Shown one piece after another: positions 47,101-50,244 of a DNA stretch of 55,484 nt. How positions within the stretch are numbered: position 1 is the stretch's first letter; each line of letters opens with the position of its first letter. The stretch covers positions 1 through 55,484 of the forward strand of contig NZ_WTPX01000013.1 of assembly GCF_013036045.1 (NCBI RefSeq), given 5' to 3'. The notes beneath the pieces are model-generated. The model saw only the letters and a list, made by a program, of their open reading frames with translations, was not told where the DNA came from and made no database searches. Source of the stretch: Alienimonas chondri. GTDB lineage: Bacteria > Planctomycetota > Planctomycetia > Planctomycetales > Planctomycetaceae. Position numbers and translations under genes: made by a program.

Positions 47101-48855
47101 AGAGATCCGGAGGTGGATCTCGGTGTCGGTCATCTCGTCGACATGACAGACTTCGTTGTTCTTCGATTTCGCCGCGAAGGGCGACGTCGGCGTCACGCCG
47201 GTGATGGAAGCCGTGGCGGGCGTCGCCGACCGATCCGCCGGGATATAGACTCCGTCGAAGTCCCAGTTCGACACGGTCCGACGACCGGCGGGCAGCACAT
47301 AGAGCGAATTGTCGTACTTCCGATTCGGGCCCGGGTTGGGTCCGTAGACCAGCAACGCATGGTCGGAGTGATTAACTACTTCGCCGTCGATGAACAGACT
47401 CCCCGGATTTCTGAAGTCGGACCAATCAATGTGTTCGATCTCGGCGGCCGTTAGGGGCCGGGCAAAGGACTTCTCATCCTCGTCGAGATCCAGGATCCGG
47501 ATCTCTGACGGGCTCATCTCACGAGGCGGGACCGGCGTCGCGTCCGCACTAGGGTAGTTGGCGAGGACATCGAACCGGTAGCCCGCCGCCTTACAGTCCT
47601 GCACGAACGTTCGGAACTGGTCCGCATACTTGGTCTCCTCGCCCGACTTGTACCGGCGGAAGGCCCGCTCGTGCATGAGGACGATGATCCGGTCCTCGAC
47701 CTCAGGTTCGGCGTCGTCGATCTTCGCCAGCAGCTCGTCGACGGTATCCAGGGGACGGTCTAGATCGATCGTCTGCGGGGTGAACATATTGACGAATCCG
47801 TCTTCGCCAGCCAGGAAGCTGGCCCGCTGCAAATCGGCAATTTCCTTGACTTCGCCGTCGCCCTCGAGGTCCATCTTCCATTCGGTGTCCCAGCCGTAGA
47901 TTCGACTTCCGTTGGTCTCGAGCCGGTCGGCCTCCTCGATGGAATCCCAAAGTCCCGGGATCTCGTCGGGTGTGAACTTCGTCACCCGGATGCCAGGCAA
48001 CCGCCATGTGTTGCGGCCCGGGAGACGCAGGGTCGTAAATCGTGAATACCCCTGCAGGCGGTCCCGATCGAACCGCCCACGATAATCGTGAGAATAGGGC
48101 GGCATTTCGGCCGGAATCCCCGCCAACACCGTCGTCAAAGAAGCCGAGCCATACTCGAAATCCATCAACACTGATCGCCGCACGGCCGGCTTCTCCGGCT
48201 GAGCGTCGGGCTTGAGTGTCTGCGCGTTCAGGCGAAGCCCGTCCGAATAGAAGCTCGAGTAGAATTGGTGCGACTGACTATCACTATGGTTGGCGACCTG
48301 GTAACGAGGATCGCGATAGAGTCTTGTGAGAAGATCAGGATCCTCCCCAGACCGTGTGCCATAGGCGGCGGCGTACTCGCCGACCAAGAAGAACGTCGCC
48401 GGCACGTCCTCGGCTTGTAATATCGCGAGCACATCCTCGGTGCCCGGCTCCGGCCCGTCGTCGAACGTCAGATACAGGACCTTTCCCGTCTCCGCCGACG
48501 GCTGGTAGTCGACGCTCCCCTCGGACGAAAACGCGCGACGGACCGACGATTCGAACAGCGGCCAAGTGTTCTCTCCCACGACACCGTCGATCGGCAGTCC
48601 CGCTTTTCGCTGAAACGTCTCGACGCTCGTCTTCGTATCAGACCCAAAATCCCCATCCTCGGCGATCGGTTCGTCCAGCGACAAGATCGCGTTCAAAGAC
48701 TTCTGCAGAAATACGACGTCCGGGCCTGAAGAGCCCACTTTCAAGACGCGGCGCTCTCCTGCAATGGCGACGGAGCACGCACAAATCAGGGCAAAGACGA
48801 ACCATACAAGCGAGACGCCAGTTCGACCTCTCGAGCCGCAGTAAGAAACTCGCAT
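23188..48855 (-). CDS. Giant multidomain secreted/surface protein (about 8555 aa)
   Basis: One open frame of 25.7 kb. ATG 48855 is chosen over 48882 because AGGAG lies seven bases upstream and the signal peptide then starts MRVSYCGSRG and ends ACSVAIA (cleavage about residue 32). Domains in order: peptidoglycan-binding repeat (about 38-103); NodB polysaccharide deacetylase (about 126-420; LYLTFDDGPEPG, GWDTEW, VLMHE); phage-lysozyme/pesticin-like domain (about 775-953; SGVTFGRGYDMG); long beta-rich region with repeated modules (about 1980-2740); RTX calcium-binding clusters (about 3705-5108, 6363-6645, 7885-7918); FG-GAP repeats (about 6713-7232); lectin-like domain (about 7338-7442); leucine-rich repeats (about 8015-8208). 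It is probably exported by Sec and folded in calcium, and may bind or remodel cell-wall glycan or act in adhesion or predation. The function as a whole is inferred. Confidence 0.93.
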   Translation of the reverse strand: MRVSYCGSRGRTGVSLVWFVFALICACSVAIAGERRVLKVGSSGPDVVFLQKSLNAILSLDEPIAEDGDFGSDTKTSVETFQRKAGLPIDGVVGENTWPLFESSVRRAFSSEGSVDYQPSAETGKVLYLTFDDGPEPGTEDVLAILQAEDVPATFFLVGEYAAAYGTRSGEDPDLLTRLYRDPRYQVANHSDSQSHQFYSSFYSDGLRLNAQTLKPDAQPEKPAVRRSVLMDFEYGSASLTTVLAGIPAEMPPYSHDYRGRFDRDRLQGYSRFTTLRLPGRNTWRLPGIRVTKFTPDEIPGLWDSIEEADRLETNGSRIYGWDTEWKMDLEGDGEVKEIADLQRASFLAGEDGFVNMFTPQTIDLDRPLDTVDELLAKIDDAEPEVEDRIIVLMHERAFRRYKSGEETKYADQFRTFVQDCKAAGYRFDVLANYPSADATPVPPREMSPSEIRILDLDEDEKSFARPLTAAEIEHIDWSDFRNPGSLFIDGEVVNHSDHALLVYGPNPGPNRKYDNSLYVLPAGRRTVSNWDFDGVYIPADRSATPATASITGVTPTSPFAAKSKNNEVCHVDEMTDTEIHLRISGVLSDEKVDVVRETGTPIGPGEQNANWCVPTDATAWTQDLVDRLADGEHVDATLTWNAAPGSPPRFVLPEEVAPGAELKATIATTAPHTATIVLTHHHDDAPATGDKIEAEPNTPTTLFTAPVLSDETYEFSIDVTFDGSPLEMFGIASMAKDTDDQWAISYDFIDRGLVTYRSEGHSDRTLRIHHPVRSGEPVSESKSGVTFGRGYDMGSRSAEQIKAELTSIGYDPTAAETLSAAAGMTGLEADAFYRQHRDDDSLLLTRPQQLRLFNLVYSQGATWTESDGTVRTSPSYIDQTIAIYNRRTRHVDGTSKPGKTPWEELHPAIQDILADFIYQGWSGERPMTKGMLGDFDTLIHYIKTTRNLSRDEPARGRAPYLERWKPKAEVLPTPWVRAQDIVGLDPLGRPMTRTGSIQLTGLTAAGEAGATLFVRRRLAEKVWTGWAPVDRDPAKTTANVAVLPSARYQYCLARREPTLPSARVLELSTEDLFTGDLSPISVDGLLSLSAADEVRRVNRVRIKTVLTKAKGDAEFHEIATGDDGTAGHAHFVLDPAGSSAADDGGYLIRRERTAASAPPIRVPEYYFAPKVTERSSTDGPGPPLPFEGVVGFVVERELLDPATGVATWEQLRPHSGTEPTFTVTVHAGARRPLLTGTHGVDEWGDADVSIFRATLQQRLRWLGYIGGDTPDWLVVDGRLDSRKALRDALTLCRAAHEVEPPAAPGETAPDADDLLVLRADRRRDDTTAPAWNRLTSGSGAPSFGTSWLREILGDPSLASFGGVTLERGSDESGRFVPIGGGPAIRDNGNVAIVAWTDAADEIGYLNAIAKVHVRPFLAVKLVVPTGIRADLEPEVRPLVTESDELDVQAQVRIIRQAGSPISAPGIEDVAALLQDDPVPVPATLATHLETFGQAVAASLTEARNDEIIEALDERLITVTDETVEAFKVALVNEIGSLKTIVAGAEDLEDLLEKTDRVDYDPATRVVSLRLPDAAQADVEATFRVETIGAVDESVVDTMLDRQGRVALRAEVPVHLRATWATEAYLEVQLDELDRFTVKIESAHARLAIGQPRAFGQTDWRFGILGLAAPTVEGLGYEINVPIVSLNDGGGVTVASEQLAAECDAFLGRALLALEHPLPPDPTPGPPGADDRVRVGELVVDLDGTVNGGPHPIQGLPRGETRFELWVDTAVEADARVRFAHLSPGLLADVVASLDAGTVPTLFEKEKDYEVDQNGETATLPGRTSFLFPDKYKPPAVVDVTADTRWRLVLDPEDGQDLPRQEFDVLIIDEEPRIYSVSPTITKSYVILPETTEAGRTLAPLKRTTQEIPLNVLDIVAERLESGLAKKRFPLTDVKPSDVIDLRRWLQFSVIDRMLYRAVECEAIAGEVWPSTIAFTIHADDRVVPIELTVDPPPYTDTPQPEGEYVERLNDALGSALNRVGLAQTLWFGLADRKGNAPPRLRLLINRQAPLARLTIEPRTGCEALGLKSIRRTGSPLPSDRDLAQEDLTFLAVITPAGPPVEVVVPHTTGNVQEVESRIEQAISNLPDGEAKTALEALQFERRDGRLVITTPLTGNAPVSLFETDQLGFVGGLADLRAVDDFASPTLGSLRSCVEDLSGGRLTIAYERQGGADAALTFYAKAVRPEDALAEEPPLPIESARITLPPDSPFDRLTLQGGLAASFETSLKANFSIAVPPKPPEDGHDADDGIEDGPADSLAISDDAEDQEVFLRPFCGEMRKRMEHLFGLLTASHRDAVQVRVALTGHDPETPSDPPTAFDVPLGDVHSAEEIAQRFNETDPTGRLHVDFDGERFTFRDRYVATIDWFPLMETTPLSITAPGQAPDRDAIFDTLMLSAMLALPLKDVDRDGLLVGGSLLAERGIYDLSFTGETLAACSGRLKAQNVQGQAELGLLDLGLVLTADAEADFRAIIDNEGVACFEGDGNVAIRGEAWVSEQLFEGDLWRTAAGLDPGLKAAISQFNEKATMGLTADWDGKTEIELSEDAILGGLGDRDALLDSLQAGLKDLADLLDRYAAIEKFSSLDELDGIGLRLGDLIEIQDVFAKFQRTVAARLDQPDLIHGGRLVRSMDDLSDVFVEAIEDALGQAGLGEALTFRFDLETNSLIFTYTRAKSEDRKANLNLSVDVGGKTYPLINAGDDGRVRADLTATSRLTFGIDLSKAEGADEIRGVFIGCSEVDDEPTDATADATITLPANDMGLIPFEAVIGPFRATLGNLKFMGTDSDGTWSREFKYVLEDLDGDELGRAGLPPRIYDLDTLADIDIGKINAELPEVGLDFDLDDLTFDGRATLPDLDLQLLLANLGISWDRLNAELEEAIERALGEQDIPVLGRAKLDILEVFEGLRGAFEDDWLTMEDIDPADPKLEERIAERLEDAISEALSGTGAEVGEVDVTIADGELKGVTIQLRIKKTIAQETELDLGLEGIGMVMSPPPRVTLKACLTVGSLDESGVGNGFATIGFDETGVYFEDVAVECVAKAIIRHDGDETTSDMTTDLGFLRFDTRLAGAEDTTDCSWNDETVKNGVRTRARLILANGKVGLGGLVNNARVPSFEAQAGFNVKHFTSDEIALGGEFSLPQFRTSFTFTWSTGEAETTVKFGQVEMQVGQFVDEFVEPIFEKVEAIVEPIADKVQEMRQPLPVISDLGGEVSLIDLAMLLVDGGVDGEEAKSLRSFLDALDELATYSDRITALRSHIPADGWVAIGGFDLDYEAARSEGAAGTLEPNNVQLLESWKQTRRQLEKAANASRPASGPPATREEFYLRYNAGRFAFPLIEDVNGYNDKNQIFPVSTPHKVIFGLLLGKDATLFEYRVPRVRAGFEYGQFFPVIGPLGTRIGGRVSIEGTLGVGYDTAAIRQHRPAHHGFYINDRLYPGGLGPDINELAIRMGLFAAMEVNVAVARAGVEGGVVGELGLDLNDQCTTDGYQSGDGKLHYEEFENKSFDELFTANSKVEAYLRAYLEVGFETFGKFHCVICKSYEIGRQILFALEPQPGCGESEDILVARSIPVLPVAMRVLRNADNPPSATVDGSTLTITNQEDAKLEIRYSRVRDDNGNMVPLVTILRYLSGGNEVIPVWKSRNQNIDKLVYVGHDEPETVIFDARVPYELDISGRGGDDVLIVNSRDNAAIRIDGGLGQDVIIGSNAVGDLLIGGGGNDKILGRGGDDWIFGDGDDDELFGGPGVDHLHGDQGVDKIDGGRDDDWIWGGDSEDRIFGDRGDDHLFGGGGADRLGRPFTINLPPQEEAKPYFAFLEDPDSADRPESGRDVLVAGALRDVTPIAPANFPNRVAHHAANVSATEPLRNSDWVKVKQRPDAFQRTMTDFVVEDDDTVGTEILNGGPSGDFLIGSGRDDVIEGDDGGDWIWGLGGNDRLAGQSGGDVLFGGEGVDTISGDGGNDNLVGGGHSDFLYAGSLPTGLPESPDSLIVENGQSIKFRERLTEFDTFFPVADDDVGRQELFGDEIVWSTDELHDASDAGNDILVGGDGPNLVLAGNGNNTIRTGRGRDVILAGAWRTEPVDWEAEQQDDTLPARDTLPPPRQWVAGRLGSANRVHAGSGGNEIHGGNGVNRFWMTGVDQGTDPAASAREINIITTGAAHDQITTIADAKPFPALDEYQARTVEIEVSPFEPWVETAHAFLCMIDVGGGNDLVISGNGDDWMLASPGPDGVDLDDERDVIFAGDGDNLIDVDSGDNFVLTEGDSETYNVIIATGDDDVIRAGGQNDFILAGKGNDCIFAGDGKDIVVAGRERLETGENDRDIVHGEGGDDILIGGQQIDILDGGEGSDILIGGRPELQLSRQANAIEKFYELARGLQNAGAFTAAVDADAPLGEAKREFIDQFEAIYAAFEAQKENRADLNLVEERGAERMNRPRYTYPKTFLKHLRESVLGDVGDGPDRLLGGLGDDWLFGGNDEDHLYGGDGNDYLDGGAGADQLHGNWPTPAQAEMSGFTDLPGFSYDFAALVAGTRTGEGTNDDVLLGGHGHDMLWGGWGIDQLFGDEDDDILHGDQGILIETPTVEATAERRESIAADGGVPAWLVEAFAEHQIEVASTSRLKVWRRDKSGAPDQWLIVGDVFGHRLLRIDSSTSSESPRFSIRELRQGGQRLWGGGGVDLMFAYSGEEDREYDRIRRDRSLRPEDDDSPFAATDYPAGDELRGGDGGDFLYGSLRRELLIGDSLEQPGAGADYLHGDFLTAGYEINRDAGWSGGADILFGNRGSDQLFGGGGDDVLWGGEDNDWLEGMAGTDKLRGGSGPDHLVADVDSRYYYDNEIGEGGDSPAIEQTIEDIDGHRGNITAGDSLDDAVDILLVQGDATFSNRRHSNNHEHDRIVIGESDPDVFEIDYTSFSESESHGLDEVDCNDDTGPTTVRRVPVPRKPRRFKIRWRPRSDELPAYIEQVQVAGLMGDDRILLDVSTKTANHATEIGEEVPTGPRPLKICFSVLSGGSGDDLIVGGGARDRIIGGPGSDILFGLGGDDILWGDVTERKSDESRSDDLDYLFAGGGNDDLIAGVGSNRLYAWSFHPLASKPFPHRVRDGPTPTDPDAWREAVLAFLDDEVQIKAREARGLGVEPERTFGVFENAGIFAPEPQTGFELERTGLNRMLGSDDESAVDLLFAGTELDFLFGRAGEADQIIGRDGTPFQPTGDVARDDLWKEYAKTTKGALYLATSEIDDRVEIGYVVDPTSPHFGEHSLRISTAGSEDTRFSVEAYEFAGADGRPLDRQGGQYVDPSALLMSRQDHVPSLLEARATGLESDPENQAAKARFQQGGSFDRVASSGGVPQRISASLARRELETDFLFDEQKEKFLAIIIDTLAGDDEVHIGETVEKTVWVDAGEGHDLVRVAPTRSYVPDAAERSRARLIAEQTITEEETKDWPGGYVRYALHEDPDRVLHRMVANDTPRLAFDLQTIPHSQHFQSLTLDSPFGEPDVDWYRFRLAEDLHLGEGDELDLVVTDRLHRTPLRGELYDESVENLLWWFDTPVSEKVADGERRPDSDPTSLPAIVDWADGPLLRESDHLRLLEILRDQDIEALEEFWDPMVDRCRFPATLRLRGDVVEIRPYDERRWAFLAGNLWTCVVSYPDGNPPKLRLSHRQFNWPALGWVEQNGINPAAIDEHLRSGDLDRGLLVLEEMARWSGLGGRLRPEEIRSIERLGENRWRLADDRHALELTVERSRVSFRYGRRASYYLKVAAADREDGPNTKLAAYDIRFRLRNHPDATEAVGGAFPLGSLDRLERLEGLTLHRGDVAASSDIADEPATDEPATDEDVFSFMLPVHLHGTSRLELVTVSPYADEIVLELRDVAGAVLHTTEAGERTVDFSAIQLGTKEQFELRVGLREPEDPAPTDPPPAGPPADVTPEAIAYALVPSIVWDGEVAGRPNATPATAVSITGYQTIPRFGPYQLDRLETEFFSVDDDTQGSLATMLTDGTVPPAFVAEFANLERSLPADVRVTVVEEGVRWRIQAAPSVYLVEKEGLRLTVREGGWSPGYFRITFPEKLERSVPFVVQVANSGPIPPRLRLEFWQADRDDPDRLGRLLTTTETTTERTHAVLDLSRVDLLEIRAATAPREGLYLAEDIEFELLLDGKPYRIVVPRDEAAAATQPESLEERQDDLVTKLEAAFAQATGPDGRPPARPLDLEARFEDGRLVFAVPLTRVDAQRIAVRDGEELGFVRFRDFDAVDGGEMLAYQEARKEQALIKGNYFLRVQVLNPEDHPQAVEQLLRTDPAEHDRVLTVHQVGPGDVQYSLTSLAANDERFVLDLSAARSRNLSGRPNHRRKDVILGGPGNDRLLGGSAEDWIFGGDGNDVLCGGLDGQASDLLFGDDGDDLFQLVPDELPRHRVYGTSFDPATADLLFGGEGHDRVYFLGGDTVHAADAQDAGERIRDFIALGYDRFLGRHRLMALVWDTNARRFVGTRFKPAEEDSVVKRYDERLAFFQVQDVEGTLLETRGGADVVHLDPEYFQPTLGGRSWGIARGDVQAGASAFAHIEVRTGDDRDVIYGSAYADVLLSGDGGDFVFGGEDDDRILGGDDDDVLHGGTPTGRRSDVGDDVLLGTPDGSSSTCSRADQALPYNFIATLAHPALAAFRPAGFSLGRTTPADEMEPRSLEQAFAIEGDVDGRLARLIPIGDLNDDGYDDFLAAGDGSGRVHALYGPINPGNLHRARLDPTLDPTTGTQLLRLNGRDTSLAITVDDPSDLTELARRYSIAGQSQAELLAGESVSPARRQFEDGPIAMVTRRGDRLVVQTSRYNEWRTTWADCFTVPVSSVKSDAVTPEDVVVHAIEYDHNADTREFVVWIVTPTEDAPVIGWVVKADGSGPLAQFRHDDARATDVRGSSTLGRRLVGETMDVTPLDSRFEVLVPGDVDGDGREDIVLGDASFVSIDGRTVGRAYLLASHPDPDPDVTLRSLETADAVWEGFGLGASLIALNDVAGKDFERDGLADFGITRRVENTDDDDLAARGSIFLVRGWEGFGTTRSYFAIDKERLSGERQWPATPNSQVFGQLRDDVELGFRTGRLTATAGDVDGDGQWDLIVSTVGVTASSGEPVDHHGKVLLFHSLGKRFEKEAAGADAAVPTVRLSEHTGIVRTLPLSKKPASDASGQNTPIATALELDGYPLFDLDGDGIDDLAVGDPLATSGLGAESQTQSVGRIFFAFGEPREFRRPRRGGETLANRDVPGLGLFVVHPPTNRPFAHQLEMAYADFADPETVDFVPAEAWTQTTTSLFATDASRRQVALLRRTAVGPFYEARVRLRPQPGPSRNGYIVVEYRPHSDCVDPNDRTARGDKYLLAGVNLTEQLFEIRDHLGRLSATVPIEPEHLVAGRWFDLRVRVTDRTVTLYARPLDASGLPLSPFGPPKLTLDRLQHVVRLQDFDEALLTLQMIESEGFGDEALGTPGWNDLLDVMQRPATDQTPCIVRRDGADFRLRFLGESRSHVFRPVETLGGDAKLDVFLDPPLQVPTVAGRPGVMTDRSRTEFADFAVHETERWFTFSTLGDGQPGDYVKLRVDEAYQPEADSDGPLPVYSGSEPLPAKTYSTAEIHPALGRPVLPYGGESRTADALVQPDGGRRYFVGGPDDAVTVWLFDLSALQTHLPALERELASARLSFRYRTSNSGKLWLDCLAEEPSGTDDLDARWIDNDAPTLATIPTERWRRRGQTVFPGENDEILFDLRPVLLDALRSGRNRLAFRLRGEGIDQAITIANFSDRPESYLKLEVMTRARRGLRFDLFAADRQVRRLRSGLTVSDIRDLAAGTYALRVHDPFDVDAAPDWSGSLAYEIEIAAPEVGASHPPSDRDVIDGQQGHDYLEGNGFFDNLAGGEGFDYFKAEEGEVVDLHHFTALPTTIPGDVPAIQERRVDPDDQDLVVQANLPRPLDELVVFAPGDPLRPLIAHQLGKTVLVANSRPTDRLRVVEPIMVSDFVRLQSLNASSVSGLDSIEILQFATHLERLLIAGTDITDLTPLYPAPHLADPRLARFGELGTRELRHLDLDNTPIDNRGKHPGDGTLLDAFAVIGKQESLLYLSADRLRPSDGSQTRYAFSQFDRGRAALPGLRFLSAVGNRLDSLEGLSLTSPNLAPLEYANLSDNELTDVVDLANVRTLRWLELRGNPVDVTSIVGLGVADDADTARTRLEGRWTSTSNPDAFGDSFSQSDDAAAVARFDLGPLRARQVAFDLTWPSASGLTPEAEVTVKLGGDPVFAWTALELTDDPAAPRAILHRGDRVAKTAEDVERWVIAQGWEAPQVTEKRFSVDLTDRPTGRVLDDDRFGFDISSRPFGWRSLGTLSLTEAHLGLKLEATLVNRSDSQPLVADAIVARPVPQILKFADATAVPNFVAVGSRSVPFTIGLDVETSAPANHHNAIRHRVLGALAATYQGTRDARRGGQQTITATDIVTLLAEFPEVDRVTVTEMRRRVHPPQSPAALKTARLGPLNFASEEFPTLTSDTAYDGLSVRLLPPKPAPPTK
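24230..24810 (-). repeat. Leucine-rich repeats near the C-terminus of the giant protein
   Basis: Consecutive LRR units, for example LERLLIAGTDITDLTPLY, LRHLDLDNTPIDN, LRFLSAVGNRLDSLEGL, LEYANLSDNELTDV and LRWLELRGNPVDV. The L-x-x-L-x-L-x-x-N spacing is that of bacterial surface LRR proteins, used for protein binding. Confidence 0.85.
27160..28715 (-). repeat. FG-GAP / integrin-alpha-like repeats
   Basis: Five repeats with the calcium-binding D-x-[DN]-x-D-G-x-x-D core: IGDLNDDGYDDFLAAGD, PGDVDGDGREDIVLGDA, GKDFERDGLADFGITRR, AGDVDGDGQWDLIVSTV and FDLDGDGIDDLAVGDP. They are likely blades of a beta-propeller, as in bacterial surface adhesins. About 250 bases further downstream in the gene (26530-26840) is a lectin-like segment (FEIRDHLGRLSATVPIEPEH, then GRWFDLRVRVTDRTVTLYA). 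Confidence 0.8.
28920..29765 (-). repeat. Second RTX repeat block
   Basis: Two clusters: about 29580-29765 (LGGPGNDRLLGGSAEDWIFG) and 28920-29065 (YADVLLSGDGGDFVFGGEDD). They have the same repeat type as the main block and lie just ahead of the FG-GAP region. A last short cluster lies at about 25100-25200 (QQGHDYLEGNGFFDNLAGG). Confidence 0.85.
33530..37740 (-). repeat. Main block of RTX (hemolysin-type) calcium-binding repeats
   Basis: Dozens of nonapeptides of the form GGxGxDxLx occur in clusters, for example GGGGNDKILGRGGDDWIFGD and GGDGNDYLDGGAGADQLHG. The clusters fall at about 37380-37740, 36840-37050, 36540-36655, 35690-36140, 35050-35410, 34330-34480 and 33530-33770, separated by non-repeat spacers. 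Each cluster should form a calcium-filled beta roll. Confidence 0.9.
45995..46530 (-). other. Phage-lysozyme/pesticin-like domain inside the giant protein
   Basis: Reads SGVTFGRGYDMGSRSAEQIK, then LSAAAGMTGLEADAFY, RPQQLRLFNLVYSQG and HPAIQDILADFIYQG. This follows the order of T4-lysozyme/pesticin-fold muramidases (G-x-T-x-G-x-G-x-D near the start, helical body). A cell-wall lytic role is inferred. Confidence 0.6.
47595..48480 (-). other. NodB-type polysaccharide deacetylase domain inside the giant protein
   Basis: Contains TFDDGP (catalytic Asp and metal Asp), NHSDSQSHQF in place of the usual H-[ST]-x-x-H metal motif, GWDTEW (motif 3-like) and IIVLMHE (motif 5-like). The domain is longer than usual, with about 120 inserted residues between motifs 2 and 3. 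It would remove N- or O-acetyl groups from a glycan. The unusual His spacing leaves activity uncertain. Confidence 0.75.
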
Positions 48856-48940
48856 TCGACGCTCCTGATATCTTGGTCGCATTGCCCTATCGCGAGATTA
48901 GGATCACGAGTGATTTGCGAGCCACGATTATGGTTGAGTG

Positions 48941-48972
48941 AGTACTACAGTTACAAGAAGGCGGCCGGGGAC
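48941..48972 (+). repeat. 32-bp direct repeat copy A (IS-end-like)
   Basis: Begins AGTACTACAGTTACAAG and matches 49273-49304 at 26 of 32 positions in the same orientation. It probably is the terminus of an IS701-like element. Confidence 0.65.
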
Positions 48973-48984
48973 GGGTAGGGGCTG

Positions 48985-49272
48985 AGTAGGGCTAGACGCT
49001 GGTGGCGTCGTCGCCGGTTCGACCACCGTCAAGACGGCATCGTTGTACTGGCGGCGGGTGCAGACCAGCCGGGCCAGCACGCGGCGGACTTCGGGAACCG
49101 TCAGCGGAATCAGTTCGCTCGCATCGTCTTCTCACACTTTTTCCCCCGCTTTTGGGGGCGGCGGTTCGCTCCGCGGGCCTCGGCCCTGTTCGCCGCCGGC
49201 GTCACGTGGGCGAGCATCGACAGCGTGCCGTGCCGATGCCAGCCGTACCAGCCCCTAACCTCGTACTCGTGT
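48985..49272 (-). pseudogene. C-terminal remnant of an IS701-like transposase
   Basis: Minus-strand reading EYEVRGWYGWHRHGTLSMLA, followed after a frameshift near 49110 by ELIPLTVPEVRRVLARLVCT. This is the usual end of IS701-type transposases (a GWHRH motif, then LIPLTVPEVRRLL). The catalytic domain is missing. It occupies most of the 435-base gap between the giant gene and the L,D-transpeptidase-like gene. Confidence 0.6.
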
Positions 49273-49304
49273 AGTACTACAGTTGCACAAAGGCGATCCG
49301 GGAC
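49273..49304 (+). repeat. 32-bp direct repeat copy B (IS-end-like)
   Basis: Begins AGTACTACAGTTGCACA. Together with copy A it flanks a transposase tail fragment. Confidence 0.65.
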
Positions 49305-49317
49305 TCGCACTCATCTC

Positions 49318-49722
49318 TTACGCGTTCCTCACCTCGACGGTGGTGCTCCCGCTCACAGCGTAGAACGCGTCATACCATGGTTTTGTGTCTTTGTCTTGGA
49401 GACCGATGCAGCCCTCCGTGCCCGCCACGTTGCCGTCCGGGTGGACGCCGAGATCTGTCCGGTCCGTGTGGTCCGCATCGTCGAACACCTGGAACCAGCA
49501 GTGGCCCTGCGGCGTAGCGGAGCCCGCGGGGTCGCAGTACGCGGGCATCCCGTCCCGGTCGAGCAATTTGCTTCGTTGCGCGATGTATTCCCCGGTCGGT
49601 AACGCCCCTTTGCCGTGCGGGCCGCTTACGGCGGGGGAGTCTAGCCCTTTCGCCGGCCACCGCAGCCGACCGTCGGCCCGGTTGCCATCATGGGAGGTGA
49701 TAGTGAAGGTGATGTCGGCCAT
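49318..49722 (-). CDS. L,D-transpeptidase-like (DUF2778/YkuD-type) small protein
   Basis: A 134-residue protein if started at ATG 49722 (MADITFTITSHDGNRADG). The longer frame to 49893 adds composition unlike protein and overlaps an IS. The core runs GALPTGEYIAQ, then GHCWFQVFDDADHTDRTDLG, VHPDGNVAGTEGCIGLQD. The His and the G-[ST]-x-G-C-[IH] segment correspond to the catalytic His/Cys of YkuD-like L,D-transpeptidases and Tlde1-like toxins. No signal peptide is present in this start, so it may be an effector or a protein delivered by another route. It is surrounded by transposon remnants and may be recently acquired. Substrate unknown; peptidoglycan is inferred. Confidence 0.6.
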   Translation of the reverse strand: MADITFTITSHDGNRADGRLRWPAKGLDSPAVSGPHGKGALPTGEYIAQRSKLLDRDGMPAYCDPAGSATPQGHCWFQVFDDADHTDRTDLGVHPDGNVAGTEGCIGLQDKDTKPWYDAFYAVSGSTTVEVRNA

Positions 49723-49885
49723 GGGGGATTCGAGGTCCGTGGGACTTGGGAGAGAAGCGCCAACCTCGTAAGCGGAGAAACAGTGCCGGGGGGGACGCCA
49801 CACCCATTCTAATGTTGAGTATTTGTGAGTTCTTCGCGTGTACGCTTCCGGGGGGGGGGGAGATTTCCACCAAGGAGGACCGACG

Positions 49886-50244
49886 ATGGACAAGAAGTAT
49901 GTGCTTTGCCTGACCCCGAGGAGCAGGCGACGCTGGAATCGCTGACTCGCAAAGGAACGGCCGCGGCCCGCAAGCTGACGCGGGCCTTGGCATTGCTGCT
50001 ATGCGGTCTGGGCGAAGGCGGGTTCGGCTGGAAGGACGCTGACGTGGCCGAAGCCCTTGGGGCGACGACGACACGCAGCTCGAAAAGCTGGCGGAAGCGA
50101 GCCTACGAGGAAGAGTCGCTGGAGTCGCTCTCGCCCCGGGCCTACGTCCGAAACGCCGAGCCGCTCTTGGACGTGGGGGCGGATGCAGCGGTGGTGAAGC
50201 TGACCTGCTCCGCGCCGCCGGAAGGCCGGTCGCGGTGGAGTCTA
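49886..50244 (+). pseudogene. IS630-family transposase fragment
   Basis: A clear SD (AGGAGG, 49873-49878) and ATG 49886 give MDKKYVLCLT. A frameshift near 49915 then leads into PEEQATLESLTRKGTAAARK, followed by DADVAEALGATTTRSSKSW and CSAPPEGRSRWSLE. This is the N-terminal HTH region of IS630 transposases. It ends abruptly where an IS5-type end begins at 50245, and the DDE domain is absent. Confidence 0.65.
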
